64,000 nucleotides of DNA from Diadophis punctatus similis (taxonomy: Eukaryota; Chordata; Lepidosauria; Squamata; Dipsadidae), in assembly GCA_023053685.1 (NCBI GenBank), contig JALIGW010000005.1, positions 22,528,501 to 22,592,500 of the forward strand. The letters run 5' to 3'. Under the pieces are notes generated by a model, which was not told the DNA's origin, did no database searches, and worked only from the letters and a program-made list of their open reading frames with translations. A program made the position numbers and the translations under genes. Positions 1-10,994 of this stretch are shown piece after piece (the stretch's first letter is position 1; each line of letters opens with the position of its first letter).

Positions 1-1247
1 CAATTACTCTCCTGAAACTGAATATAAGATGGAAATTGAGTAGTTCAATCTTTCCTTTTCTTTTATTTGTGAGCAGCTGGTATAGAGATTCCTTTCTTCT
101 TCCTTTTTTTTAACACACTTGAAGATGCTCCTTTTTTTGTTCTTAAAAGGGTTTCCCCCCCAACTTCAGTTCATTCTGAGCCTTAACTTTTCTTAAACAA
201 TCTTTGCAGTATATACAAGCACTCTTCCTTGGTGACCAATCATTTTTCCACTTGTTATATGTATTCTTGTTTTCAAAGAACTGTACATTCATGTTGACAG
301 AGGACAATCTACATTTTAGCAGCTTCTTCCTAGTATGCAGTAAAGATTATTATCACTTCAGACAGGGTTGTGAAACCCAGAAGCTGATTTCAAGCCTTGA
401 GCCTAACCAAGCCATGACAAACTGAATGTATGAGATTTCTTCTAAAGTCATGTCTGAGACTCTGACAATATCCTTCTCCTTTGCACAAACCGTGGTTCAG
501 GGCTTCCATTGCCAATCAATACAGTTTTCATTATAAAAGTGGCTATGTTTTGGCCAAACATAATTTATCAGTTTTATCAGATGTTGTCCAATGGTCCATC
601 ATCCTGAAAACAGAAACCATGGTCCTAAAAACCATATCTCTTACCCAATTTTCATAGTCAAAGTACTCTTTTCTTTTCTGTTCCTTTTCTCTGAATGGAA
701 AGGATGCATAAAAATATTTTTTTCATTTTTTTCATGTTCTATCCTGTACTTGTTTTAATATTTTCTTCAAAGTGTTTGATAAACATATTAAAAATAAAAT
801 AGAAATAAAATCACCAATTAACGTAACTCTTCTCTTTGGCTTCTTGCAGGATACAGTTGCATCCTCTCTGCCCTTTTTTCTTTACTGCAAGACTGTTCTG
901 TTCCTCTGAAGTCTCAAAGGCTATTTTTTTTTTAGGGACAGGAGGCTTAAAACTGTTTCTCAAAGTAGAATATTTATTTAATTTACATGCTGCCTACTTC
1001 TTGCAACTATGGGTAATTTACAATATATAAAAGTCACAACATATAAAACCATTGTTTAAAAAAATCCAATTAATAACTTTGTTAAATATTCTTATTATTC
1101 TCAAGCATATCTTCCAACTTGAATGTCCTCTCAAAAATAAAGATCACACATTTGTAGAAATACCTCTGTTCTCCACCCTTGCTGATCTAGATGGAGTAGG
1201 CTACTTTTGAAAATGTGGCTTTCTGATTTCTAACTCACAATTAGAGA
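1..1247. other. Intronic sequence, nothing recognised
   Basis: AT-rich DNA inside the DOCK1 intron downstream of exon H. Only short chance frames, no splice-flanked conserved segment, and no element ends that I recognise. Confidence 0.5.
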
Positions 1248-1503
1248 GCCGAGGTGGTGCAGCAGTTAGAGTGCAGTACTGCAGGCTACTTTAGCTGACT
1301 GTGATCAGCAGTTCAGCTGTTCAAATCTCACCGGCTCAGGGTTGACTCAGCCTTCCATCCTTCCGAGGTAGGTAAAATGAGGACCCAGATTGTTGGGGGC
1401 AATGTAAATATACATTGCTTACTGGTGTAAACCGCTTAGAGAATGCTTGCACTATGAGGTGGTATATAAGTCTCATAAATAAATAAATAAATAAATAAAT
1501 TAT
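1248..1503 (+). mobile_element. tRNA-derived squamate SINE, (AAAT)n tail
   Basis: This is the first of about ten copies of one SINE family in the window. The family shows a Pol III A-box-like head (consensus near TGGCGCAGTGGTTAGAATGC), a B-box-like GTTCAAATCTC stretch, a conserved body containing TGAGGACCCAGATTGTTGGG and a 3' end GTATATAAGTCTAAGTGC followed by GCTATT repeats. This copy is diverged and its tail has become an (AAAT)n array at about 1470-1502. SINEs are non-coding and mobilised by LINE enzymes. Confidence 0.88.
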
Positions 1504-1529
1504 TATGAATAATTAAATATGATGCTATT

Positions 1530-1723
1530 TAGGACTTCCTGCTGGCCAGTTGTGAAGGTCACAGGGGGATGCTATGGGCATCGTAATGTGTGCCAGTTGA
1601 CAAACACCCAAATTGCAATCACGTTACCATGAGGACTCTACAATGGCTGCAACCTTAAGGACTGGTCATAAGCCTCGTTTTGAATTTGTATTTTGAATGG
1701 TCAGTAAAAGCAAGGACTATCTG
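1530..1723 (+). mobile_element. MITE fragment, CAGGTAGTCCTC family, right end
   Basis: The 3' part keeps the family terminus (CAAGGACTATCTG followed by TA), matching the intact copy at 7389-7775 in degraded form. The left terminus is not recognisable. Confidence 0.55.
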
Positions 1724-1799
1724 TACTTTGTGGAATCAACTAATGGTGATCAGAAAATGGGTAGCCACATCTTCAAGAGCAGCTTCACACAATCTAAAC

Positions 1800-2345
1800 A
1801 TCATGTCAATTAAAAACCAGGATCCATGAACACTGGCTGGCAGTCAAACGCCATGATCCCAAACCATTAATCTCTACCCACACCAACACCAAACAGCATC
1901 TGTTTGATTGGAGGAACACAAAAACAATTGGCCATGTTACCACCTGCCACGCTCGTAAGTTCATTGAAGCCAGGCACTCCACAAGCAATTCCATCAACAG
2001 ACACATTGACCTACAACCAGTCTACAAACCCCTCAAAATCCAAATCAACCACACAGCCCATCAGAGATAGCACCGACCCTCAACTAACCCACGCAAGCCC
2101 CCCCAACCAGCACTTCACCTCCCAATAAACCTCACCTGATGTAACTTCCCATCACAAGACTCATCACAAAACTCTCGATGACTCACACCTGACCCATCAC
2201 AAGAGCTATTACAAGACCCTCATTTGACACACCCACACCTGAAGCCCTTATAAACAGAAGAACACTGATACTGACATCCCCTAAACTCCGCTGAAGATGT
2301 TACCTAGCCTGGTAACGAGACGTTTGGAAACCAATCCACAAGCTC
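1800..2345 (+). mobile_element. Penelope-like element 3' end (GIY-YIG relic)
   Basis: Reading on the plus strand from about 1807, a degraded frame shows segments such as HDPKPLISTHT, LFDWRNTKTIGH and ARKFIEARHSTSNSINRHID. These fit the C-terminal GIY-YIG endonuclease region of vertebrate Penelope-like retroelements. Downstream non-coding sequence includes GAAGATGTTACCTAGCCTGG and GAGACGTTTGGAAA, which I associate with the ends of such elements. No reverse-transcriptase domain is present, so this is a 5'-truncated copy. The assignment rests on remembered family patterns. Confidence 0.6.
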
Positions 2346-3721
2346 GGAGAAAGAACCTTCACCCTCACAATCTAAATAATCTAATTTACAAATGATATAA
2401 GCATGACTCACTGTCTTTAGTGACAGTGAATTTGTCCCATATCTGTTGCTTCTGGATGTTATCTATTAGTCCTGCTCTTTTGTTTATTTTCTTTACGGAG
2501 TATTGCTTCCTATCAATTCTTGTGCGGACAAGATTTGATAAAACTGTCATTGGCTGAGAAGTAGCCAGTCATTGTTCTAATTATCTGACTTTTTTCAGGA
2601 ACAGTTAAAGGTTTGTAGTTGCATCAGCCAATGCCAAATTACTCTCAATTAGGAAGCTGAACACGCCATAAGCTTTACAGTCATGACTGCAGTCTTGTTC
2701 ACTCATATTAACTGTTGTTTAAAGTAACAACCACTGAAGATTCTTTTTTATTTCGTATTGTTCCCATCTTGGGCTTTTTGATAGTGTTACTGTTCACTTA
2801 GAGAGAAATTTCATTAGGAACTTGCCCACTGAACTTCACTAAGAAACTCTTGTTTGTTTCCCATTTGTTTGCTTCTTCCTGTGCCAAAATTCATGTTCCA
2901 AGCCTTCCTAAATCTAACAATAACTCTAAGTAAGCTTAAAATGATTAATGATGTGAACAGTGAGGGCAAGAGGTCTGGAAATAAAAATGATGAAGGTGAG
3001 GGTGCAGGGAAAAATAATTTCTCACCTGCTGGCATAAAGCAGAACCAGTGGTTTTTTTTCCCCAAGCAGTAAATTAATATATAAATGAATATCTCACAGA
3101 TACAAGTGTGCACCTTAGGATGGAACTGGGATCTAAAATAATTTTAATTCAATGTTTTATTCAAAAATGTATTGAAATTATATTTTTGTTTTGATGAACT
3201 AGGAAATGAGATGTACATTCAGTTTCTTTTTGCTTGCCTATTATTTTTTTATCCATTCAACATTTTCAACATTCATTTGAACAGAAATTATGAATATTTT
3301 GCTTATACGTGTTACTGTGAACAAATCTAGCTGTTGAAACATGTTACAGAATTTCTGTATTTATTTAAAAAGGAATTTGAAATTGTATTACCTATTACGA
3401 AAGAGCACTAGAATTCTAAAACATGTTATTAGCTGTATTGGATGATTATTGCAAGATGTATAATCAACTATTTAAAAAATCCCACATGAAAACAAAGTTA
3501 AAAACAATAATATATATTTGTCAAAAGAGGTGGTACAATTTATCATAATCATTCAGAAACGAAAACTTATCATTTGTAAAATTATTTTTGTCCCAATTAT
3601 TTTTAAATTCAAGAAATATTTCCTAAGATATAAGCTAGGTGCTAGGTCAGTAGCAATCTTTAAAATACTTTTCTAATGTCTCCTAGCCTTTATTTAAGGA
3701 AACGCTTAATGAGATATATAA
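2346..3721. other. Intronic sequence, nothing recognised
   Basis: Unique-looking AT-rich intron. Overlapping frames on both strands around 2814-3113 show no family resemblance and no conserved splice context. Confidence 0.5.
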
Positions 3722-4482
3722 GTAGTTATTGACTTATGACTGGTTGCTTAGTGACAGTATGAAGTTATGGCAGAACATCCAAAAGCTTCTTATGACCTGA
3801 TTCCAAAGATACGGCTCCTGCAGTCATTCACCCTTATGACTGAATATAGGGCTGTTGCAGCAAAAAAAAAAAAACCCTCCTATCTCCCTCCATTTGCTCC
3901 CACAGGTCCCCTCAGGCCTTGGGATGGTTTCCCACCCCACTGGACTCCATATTTTACTCCTCACTTATCTTTTGAAGATCTGCAGAACTTCATTTAGAGA
4001 AGAAAAACAGGCTGCTCTGTTCATGGCCTGTGTGGTGCGTTCTTAGATGCGATCACCATTTTCTGAGTGTCCACAATTCAATGTGTCCAGTGTCATAAAT
4101 GGCAGCTACTTTGGGATTGCTCCACAAGGCTCAGGAATAGAGCAGTCTCTAGAGATCTTCAAAAGGCAAATGAGTGATGCGAGGTGAGGAGGGTGTGGGG
4201 CCTGGTGGGATAGGAAAAAGGCTTAAGTCCTGTGGGGACTCTGAGGGACAGGAAGCAGACCACAGGGTACCTCACTGGGAGGGAATGATCTGTGCTCCCA
4301 GGGCCCCTGAGGCACCCCATACTCTGCTTAATGATCCACACATTTCTTTAATGACCACATGTGGTAGAGCACATATGGGTGGTTTGATATTGTGAGGTGA
4401 TCACATGGGCACTTCCAACTGTAATGATTACTTCTGACTGTAATGAGCAAGTCCACTACGGTTGTTGGTCAAGGACTATCTG
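3722..4482 (+). mobile_element. Long relative of the CAGGTAGTCCTC MITE family
   Basis: The left end (GTAGTTATTGACTTATGAC) and right end (TTGGTCAAGGACTATCTG plus TA) resemble the inverted termini of the element at 7389-7775. The interior (about 3860-4420) is different and includes the GC-rich stretch near 4180-4320. It looks like a longer, decayed non-autonomous DNA element of the same group. No transposase is seen. Confidence 0.5.
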
Positions 4483-5063
4483 TACATTCACCATCACTTC
4501 CCATAAAGCTCATACCTTGAAGTGGCCCATATATTATAATTATACATCCTTAACTAAGTTTCAGGATGGAGGGATGTCTGAAAAATTGGAAACACAAACT
4601 ATTTTTGACACATATTAAATATAATAGTTTGCGATTATTGTCAGTTTGTCCAAAAGTGCATTCAAACTTCTCATATGTTTCCTAAATGCGAAGAGCCAGA
4701 CAAAGCAAGTTCAAAGTTTCAGATAGAAAATTCAAGGACAATGAAAGAGCAGTAACATTAGTTACATAAATGCTAGCGACTAAGTAAAAAAAATTGCTGA
4801 TCTTTTAAAATGCAAAAGGAAGGAAGCAAAGTAAACACCTAGCAGTGCTCAGACTAGCTGCCTTCTACTCCCTTTTTCCATTTATGACTACACTACTATA
4901 CACAATTAGGACCCAAATAAAAAATGAAGTTGTTTGATAAAACAATGTTCTTGCAAACTGTGAATTCCTCGTTTTGTAAAGGTTAAGGCATTGTAAACAG
5001 ATACTTTACCTGCTGTTCATAAACAATTCATTAATACCATAGTAGCAGAAATGCACAAATCAG

Positions 5064-5066
<3 letters not shown>

Positions 5067-5145
<79 letters not shown>

Positions 5146-5172
5146 GTATGTATGTATGTATGTATGTATATA
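5067..5172. repeat. Compound microsatellite (TC)n-(TGTA)n
   Basis: About 75 bp of uninterrupted TC followed by about 30 bp of TGTA units. It produces spurious Ser/Leu and Arg/Glu frames on the two strands. Confidence 0.98.
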
Positions 5173-6079
5173 TTGCAGTTGTTTCCTCAATAAGCAGCTC
5201 AAGCCATTAAAATCATTAAATATGCTGCAAAAAATTCCAGCTTTCTAATTCAGTTTGTTTCACTGCCTGAAAATTCATCTTTAAAAGCTGTCCCTGTTAT
5301 TTCCTTTTAGAGATAGCTACATAGAACAGATTGGATACTTTTTCGCTAACCCCCAAGCCTATCATTAATTATTATTTATCACATTTGTACATTATTTTTC
5401 TTTTAAGACTTACAGGAAAGACAGCATACGAATGTGATGAATTATATTTCTTACTGTTAATACTTAACACAAAGTAACCCACTGAAAATATATATTTTCT
5501 CTACTGGGAAGATGAGGTGAACAATGAATTCTAGAACCCGAAGTGTTCAATAACATCTGGCCCATCTTTAGTTTTAAAGAACTGATACTGGAGGGAGGTA
5601 CATCTATCTCCATTATTATTTTTTGTCAAAATGATCATGCTGACAACTTGCACTTGTTCTCAATAATACTTGCTAGTCCAATTATGCAATTTCAGGCTGA
5701 ACGTTATATTTTTATATTCAGATATATAAAACGGCTCAACATCTAAAATTGTTTTGCTACGCTGCCTGGAAGCACTGCAATTTTGAGATGCTTAAGCCTT
5801 TCCTTGCCTGAGCAACAGCCAGCTATCCTTCCTGTTGTTGTCACCAGTGGGTGACTTAATGACGAGCTAGCAGAAAGAAATCTGCTTCCAAGGTGACTGC
5901 ACAGTGATAGCTGCAGGGGGCAAAGCATTCAAACCAGCTTCTCACCCCATGAAGACGAAACAGATTTTGGATCTCCTCTATTCCAGGGGTTGTTGTCACT
6001 AGCCTGAGGATATAAATCCTCTCTGGAAAAGTCATAAGAATAAATATAGGTAGTCTTCAGCATATATGTGATAACCCGG
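5173..6079. other. Intronic sequence, nothing recognised
   Basis: No conserved coding segment. The moderately GC-rich part at 5750-6010 might be an unrecognised repeat, but I cannot name it. Confidence 0.45.
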
Positions 6080-6226
6080 GGCTGGGCACAGAAACAACAA
6101 AGCCAGAACGAAGGCTTAACTCCCTTTTATTGTTCCAACTTTCCCCCAAAGGACTTTTGGGGGAAAGTTGGAACAATAAAAGGGAGTTAAGCCTTTGTTC
6201 TGGCTTTGTTGTTTCCGTGCCCAGCC
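6080..6226. repeat. 71-bp-arm palindrome, LTR-end-like
   Basis: Arms 6080-6150 and 6156-6226 are inverted copies with two mismatches and a 5-bp spacer. The right arm reads GGAACAATAAAAGGGAGTTA, with an AATAAA polyadenylation-type signal, and continues to GTTTCCGTGCCCAGCC. That composition resembles the end of a retroelement LTR joined to its own inverted copy. The inverted repeat is directly visible; the LTR interpretation is inference. Confidence 0.85.
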
Positions 6227-6930
6227 ACTGTTCACTGCAAGTCCAGGAGCCAACCTCTAAACAGGCACCTCCAATAGGTCCTGGTTCCTATTAGTCCTAT
6301 TAGCTATTAGTAGAGGAGCAGCACAGTTCTGAGAGCAGCCACAGTTCAAGGAATTTGGTTTCAGAGAGTCCTTGTCACAGGAAGAGTTCCCTGGGAACGC
6401 AGCACCACCACCACAGTATAACTGTGTCACTGAAACTTCGCACATGGCCAGGTCAAGCAAGCAAGGCCAGCATGGCAAACAAGGCAAGCACAGCAAAGTA
6501 TCCAGACATCAGTAACAGCATGTGTGACTGGAAAAAGCAATGCTTGTTCCCGACAAACGCCCCTCCCAACGGCGTCTCCCTAAATCTCATTCCTCAGGTA
6601 AGCCTTGTGAAGAGGGATGGGACACCCTCCTCCCGAGTCATCAGGTTGTCCTGCACTGATCCCGCCTCCTCTCCATTCTTCGTGATGGGGGGGGGGAAGT
6701 AATTGCTTGTTGCCGAAGCTCCGTCGCTCCTCTGCTCCACTGCTTGCCCTGTTCTCCCCCTTCGTCTGGTCCTCCTGCGCCCCCCTCTCCCTCGCTGATG
6801 ACCTTCCCAGGCTTGAGGGATCCGGGACTGCCTCATCCTGTTCAACCAGTTGTTCCTCCATTGGCCCTAGCTCCATCTCATCCTCATCCTCAGATTCAGG
6901 CTCCGACAGGGCCTTGACAATACAACTATT
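6227..6930 (-). mobile_element. Unclassified GC-rich retroelement-like segment
   Basis: This segment is much more GC-rich than its surroundings and abuts the palindrome at 6080-6226. On the minus strand it has a short frame rich in Glu/Arg/Ser with acidic runs, ending before a run of ten G at 6689-6698. It resembles a low-complexity retroelement tail region but has no protease, RT or integrase motif, so the class is unassigned. Confidence 0.35.
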
Positions 6931-6934
6931 TGTT

Positions 6935-7215
6935 TAGCAACTACTCAAAATTACAACGGCACTGAAAAAGGAGACTTATGACCAGCCCTTGCACTTATGA
7001 CCTTCCTAGCATCCCCAAGATCATGTGATCAAAATTCAGAAAACCAGCATGTATTTAGGATGGTTGCAGCATCCCGGGGTCATATGATTGTCATTTGCGA
7101 TCTTCCCAGATGGTTTCAAGCAAGCAAAGTCAATGGAGAATGCTGGATTTGCTTAACAACTGCATGATTCACTTAACAACTGCACTGACTCGCTTAACAA
7201 CTGTGGCACCAAAAA
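6935..7215 (+). mobile_element. MITE, CAGGTAGTCCTC family, partial
   Basis: Shares the body of the intact copy at 7389-7775: ACAACGGCACTGAAAAAG, GTCATATGATTG, AAGCAAAGTCAATGGAGAA and repeated CTTAACAACTG. The left terminus is degraded and the right terminus is lost. Confidence 0.75.
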
Positions 7216-7388
7216 AAGTCAAAGTTTCATTTTTTTCCCATCACAAGGACAAAATCCAGAAGTGGTTTCCAAATGAAAATAAAATTAGATATGTTGTTTT
7301 ATTTGAATAAGATGATCAATTTAACCGTCTCTATTTAAATTTTGATTTTACTGATTAGATAGGTTCGTTGTTATAGAAATGGCCAGTA

Positions 7389-7775
7389 CAGATAGTCCTC
7401 AACTTACAAACAGTTACATTCAAAGTTACAACAGCACTGAACAAAGAGACTTACGACCATTTTTCACAGTTATGACATTTATAGCATCCCCATGATCATG
7501 TGATCAAAATTAAGATGCTTGGCAACTGACTCATATTTATGACCGTTGCTATGTCCCAAGGTCATGTGATCACCTTTTGCAACCTTTTGACAAGCAAAGT
7601 CAATGGGGAAGCCAGATTCACTTAACAACCAGGTTACTAACTTATCAACTACAATGATTCACTTAACAACTGAGCCAAGAAAGATGATCCAATGGGGCAA
7701 GACTCACTTAACAAATGTCTCACTTAACAACAGGAATGTTGGGATCAATTGTGGTTGTAAGTCGAGGACAACCTG
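7389..7775 (+). mobile_element. Complete TA-flanked MITE (387 bp)
   Basis: The ends are inverted: left CAGATAGTCCTCAACTTACA, and right, read in reverse, CAGGTTGTCCTCGACTTACA. TA dinucleotides flank both sides (7387-7388 and 7776-7777), the target duplication typical of Tc1/mariner-type transposons. The interior is non-coding and contains several CTTAACAACTG-type repeats. It is non-autonomous and would depend on a transposase elsewhere. Confidence 0.85.
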
Positions 7776-7984
7776 TATGTATTACTATGTAAAAATATAA
7801 AGTTGAGGCTGCAATGTTATTATCTTCTACTATACTAAAAAGATTCGGAAGTCCGTGCCTTTTTCTTTTCTTTTTCTCCTTCTATCCCACATGTTTTCCC
7901 CTTTTCTTTTTCCTCTGATAGTTTCCCATTATTTTCATTTTCCTTTGTATTTTATATTCGGATAAACTAATAAAAATTTGAAAC

Positions 7985-8102
7985 CTGAAAAACAACTGTG
8001 GCAAAAACGTGTTGTAAAATCGCGTGCAACTCTCTTAACAGCTGCCTTGCTTAGCAACAGAAATTCTACTCCCAGTTGTGGTCATAAGTTAAGGGCTACT
8101 TG
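7985..8102 (+). mobile_element. MITE fragment, CAGGTAGTCCTC family, right end
   Basis: Contains the family body TTAGCAACAGAAATT and the terminus GTCATAAGTTAAGGGCTACT followed by TG and TA. It is the third member of the family within 1.2 kb. Confidence 0.65.
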
Positions 8103-8915
8103 TATGTGCCTAGAATTAAATATATTTTGTGAATGAAGGCAAATATACGGGTCCCAGGATAATGTTGCAGGATCCAATCTGGGTCAGGACCAGAGTTTTA
8201 GTCTTCTGAGCTTTCGTTCTCGTCTTGGAGCCCATCCTCAGGGAACATTTTTCTAGCAAAGTGTGACTTTTCTCACTTAACAATTCTTGAAAATAATCAT
8301 ACAACATATACTATTTTTATTTTTTTCTCACTCTGGGGAATCTAATACAGAACTGGGATAGAATGGGGAAAAAGAGGAGGAATTTACTCAGGAGAACTGG
8401 AAATATTTAGTCCACTGTTCATCTTATTTTTTTTTAATTGATGTGATTCTCATATAATATCTATTTCAGTTTTTAGTGTCTGTTTAAGGCAGGGAAGAGA
8501 GAAAGTCTTTCATGTTCTCAAAATCCAAAATGAGCAATATCAAATTGCTGGTCATTTTGTTTGATATTCTCAGCAAAGAAATGCAACTCAAGGCTGGATA
8601 TCTTATCACTCCAGCTCTTAAGGTTCAGAATCAATAACAATAATTCAGAAGGTTCACTTTTGTAGTAAGCCCACATAGTCTCATAAAAGCAAAATATTTT
8701 CTTTAGAGTTAAAACTTAGCTTGCTGAGAAGTCTTATGAACCTGCAGAGGTTATTCCCATAAATTTCTAATAACTGGTGAATAGGAAATGCCACTTTATT
8801 CTTCCTCATGTCTAGAATACTCTTCATAATTATTCAGAATGTACTATTATTCTCACACAGAGTTTGTAACTTTTGGTCAAAGTAATGTAACTTGTGTATT
8901 TTTTTCCCTTATTAC
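8103..8915. other. DOCK1 intron, nothing else recognised
   Basis: Intron immediately downstream of exon H. No further DOCK1 exon is seen here. Confidence 0.5.
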
Positions 8916-9035
8916 CTTGCCCTTGTCAAAATAATGGATAATTTCTTGATAGAGCTGATCTTTGAGTTGTCCTTGCGTTGCTGCCTGGTAGCCATCTCGT
9001 TGAGTAAGATGTGCTGCACATGGTTCTTCAGACCA
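8916..9035 (-). CDS. DOCK1: DOCK1 internal exon H (last in window)
   Basis: A 120-bp exon of exactly 40 codons starting WSEEPCAAHLTQRDGYQ and ending QLYQEIIHYFDKGK. The acceptor is TTTGATATAG and the donor GTAATAAG on the minus strand. It supplies the Trp expected after exon G and continues DHR-2 lobe A. It is too short to stand out as an open frame and sits next to a plus-strand shadow frame. The next exon, expected to begin MWEEA, was searched for by eye between 1 and 8915 and not found, so the following intron probably runs past the window edge. The intron between G and H is 4,962 bp. Confidence 0.95.
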
Positions 9036-9246
9036 CTATATCAAATGAAAGCCATGAAGAAATTAAACATTAATAATGATTAATGTATGTATAGCTTTAT
9101 CCTGCTTTAAACAAAACCAAGGAATTTATTTATTAATTCTGGGGTGCAATTCTGAGCAGCACACGTGCAACGAACAGGTAAGACCACATATGAAACCCAC
9201 AAATATTTTAAAAAAACCATTAAAAAATCACACTAACAGTAAATAT

Positions 9247-9518
9247 AGGGGTAACTTGATACTCGACTACTCTGAAATTTGACAAATTTGCTACTCAACG
9301 CATTTTGATGGGAATTTCCCCCCCCCGCTACTCGTCATTTGTTTGATACTCGGTTGCACAAGCTAGAAGTTGTCGGTATCAGCTGCCTTGTGACTCACTA
9401 CCCTTTCCAGCCAAAACAAAATGTAACATGCTAGTCATGTGGTTTGTCTGCCACTTATTATTTTAGTACTCGTCATGCCTCCTGGAACCAATTAATTATG
9501 AGTACTGAGGTACCACTG
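9247..9518 (+). mobile_element. MITE with GAGTACTGAGGTACCACTG end
   Basis: The right end GAGTACTGAGGTACCACTG is followed by TA, and the left end is a degraded inverted match (TAACTTGATACTCG). The interior repeats TACTCG-type motifs. Probably a non-autonomous Tc1/mariner-type element. Confidence 0.55.
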
Positions 9519-9714
9519 TACTAAAAAACACGGAATTAATTTGTGAGGAATTTTTTCAGGATGTAGAATATGATATCAGTGCTGGAAGTTCAGAGTTCAC
9601 CTACTAAAGGAGGTCAGGAGCTAAATGAAAACCTGTTTCATATAAAATGCCTCACATAATCATTTATAGAATTGTTCTGTTGTAAATGAGCTTGCAGTAC
9701 TGATCAGTTTTGAG

Positions 9715-10179
9715 TACCGTATTTTTTGGAGTATAAGATGCACAGGAGTATAAGACGCTCCTTAGTTTTTGGGGAGGAAAATAGGGGAAAAAATTTCTGC
9801 CTACCAGGTATTCATCTGGCTAGCGTCCTTAGTCTGGTCAGCTTCAGCACATTAGTTTGCTGGTTTTGAGCGGGATAAAAAACAGCTTCTAAAGCACAGC
9901 TGATACAGAGAAGCAATGAAAAAAGCAGACAAAGCATGGAAGATCGCTTCACTCTTAGCACCTCGTTAGGGCTGCAAAAAAGCTTCTAAAGTACAGCTGA
10001 TTTTCGGAGGGAGTAGCAATGAAAAAAGCAGGCAAAGCACAGAAGATTGCTTCACTCTTAGCACCTCGTTAGGGCTGAAAAAAGCTTCGAAATAGCTAAA
10101 TTCAGAGTAGAAGACGCACCTAAATTTTCAGCCTCTTTTAAGAGGAAAAAGTGTGTCTTATACTCTGAAAAATACGGTA
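9715..10179. mobile_element. MITE with TACCGTATTTTT termini (465 bp)
   Basis: The left end TACCGTATTTTTTGGAGTAT is mirrored by the right end ACTCTGAAAAATACGGTA. The second motif AGTATAAGACGC recurs close to both ends in opposite orientation. TA at each extremity fits a Tc1/mariner-type target. A second, larger member is at 58930-59707. The interior has two related blocks containing GCAATGAAAAAAGCAG and TTCACTCTTAGCACCTCGTT. Confidence 0.85.
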
Positions 10180-10679
10180 AATAGAATAATGAGACAAGAA
10201 AGGGGAGGAAATCAGATATGATTTGGTATTTTAAGAAAAATTAGTATATGTTGTAACCCTTCTTCAGGTTTCCAAAATGCCAGTTCCTTGAGGGAAGATG
10301 AAGGCCCATATTCTAGCCCTCTTTCTCCAACCCCAATCCCTCAACGCTTATAGGGAAAATCTGCAAGGAAAAATCAAACCAACCAATCTGCAGTCATATT
10401 GGCTGGGGATTCATGTGACACCATATCAGAACAGGTTGAATTATAATTGTATTATCAATCCTTGCTATCAAGAGGTGGAAGACAAACACTGAGATTGTTA
10501 GAATATGATTAGATTACAGTTTAAATTATAAAACATATTCATTAATTAGTTATTTTAAGAGATTCACGAATGAGCATACAGTTGAAAAGACTTCTAAGAG
10601 ATGGCAAACACTTCAACCATTGATTACTGTTCCCAGATTTGGGCCTGTACTACAATACATTACTTATAGATGTTCAAAA
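10180..10679. other. Intronic sequence, nothing recognised
   Basis: No conserved coding or repeat signal seen. Confidence 0.45.
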
Positions 10680-10994
10680 CAGTGCTGGGTTGCTACTGGC
10701 TTTACCACCGGTTCACTGAGTGCGCGCTTCACTGCGCGCGTGTGTGCAGTTCAGAGGAAATAGAACTTCCTCGTTGCAAACTAGGCAAGGAGTAATGAAA
10801 ACAGCTGCGGAGCGGCAATTCAATCTGCAGCCCCTGATCAGCTGGGCTTAGGAAGCAGATATAAAGGTCAATATAACCCAGGGGCGAGCGGGCGGGCCCA
10901 CTTTCACAGATGCAAACAACTGGTTCACTTTTGGCTTGGAGTCAGAGCTAACGGTTCAAGTGAACCGGTCTGAACCGGTAGCAATCCACCACTG
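10680..10994. mobile_element. hAT MITE, CAGGGGTGGGTT family, TSD GTTCAAAA
   Basis: Flanked by identical 8-bp duplications GTTCAAAA at 10672-10679 and 10995-11002. The ends are CAGTGCTGGGTTGCTA and TAGCAATCCACCACTG. The interior carries the GAACCGGT and GCGCGC motifs seen in other copies. It shares an internal block (CTGATCAGCTG then ATAAAGGTCA) with the fragment at 22398-22646, marking a subfamily. Confidence 0.92.

Noticed and set aside
6580..6876. Minus-strand 98-codon acidic frame
   Set aside because: Lies in a GC-rich repeat-like segment with no recognisable domain and low-complexity composition.
8892..9083. Plus-strand 63-codon frame
   Set aside because: It is the antisense shadow of DOCK1 exon H.
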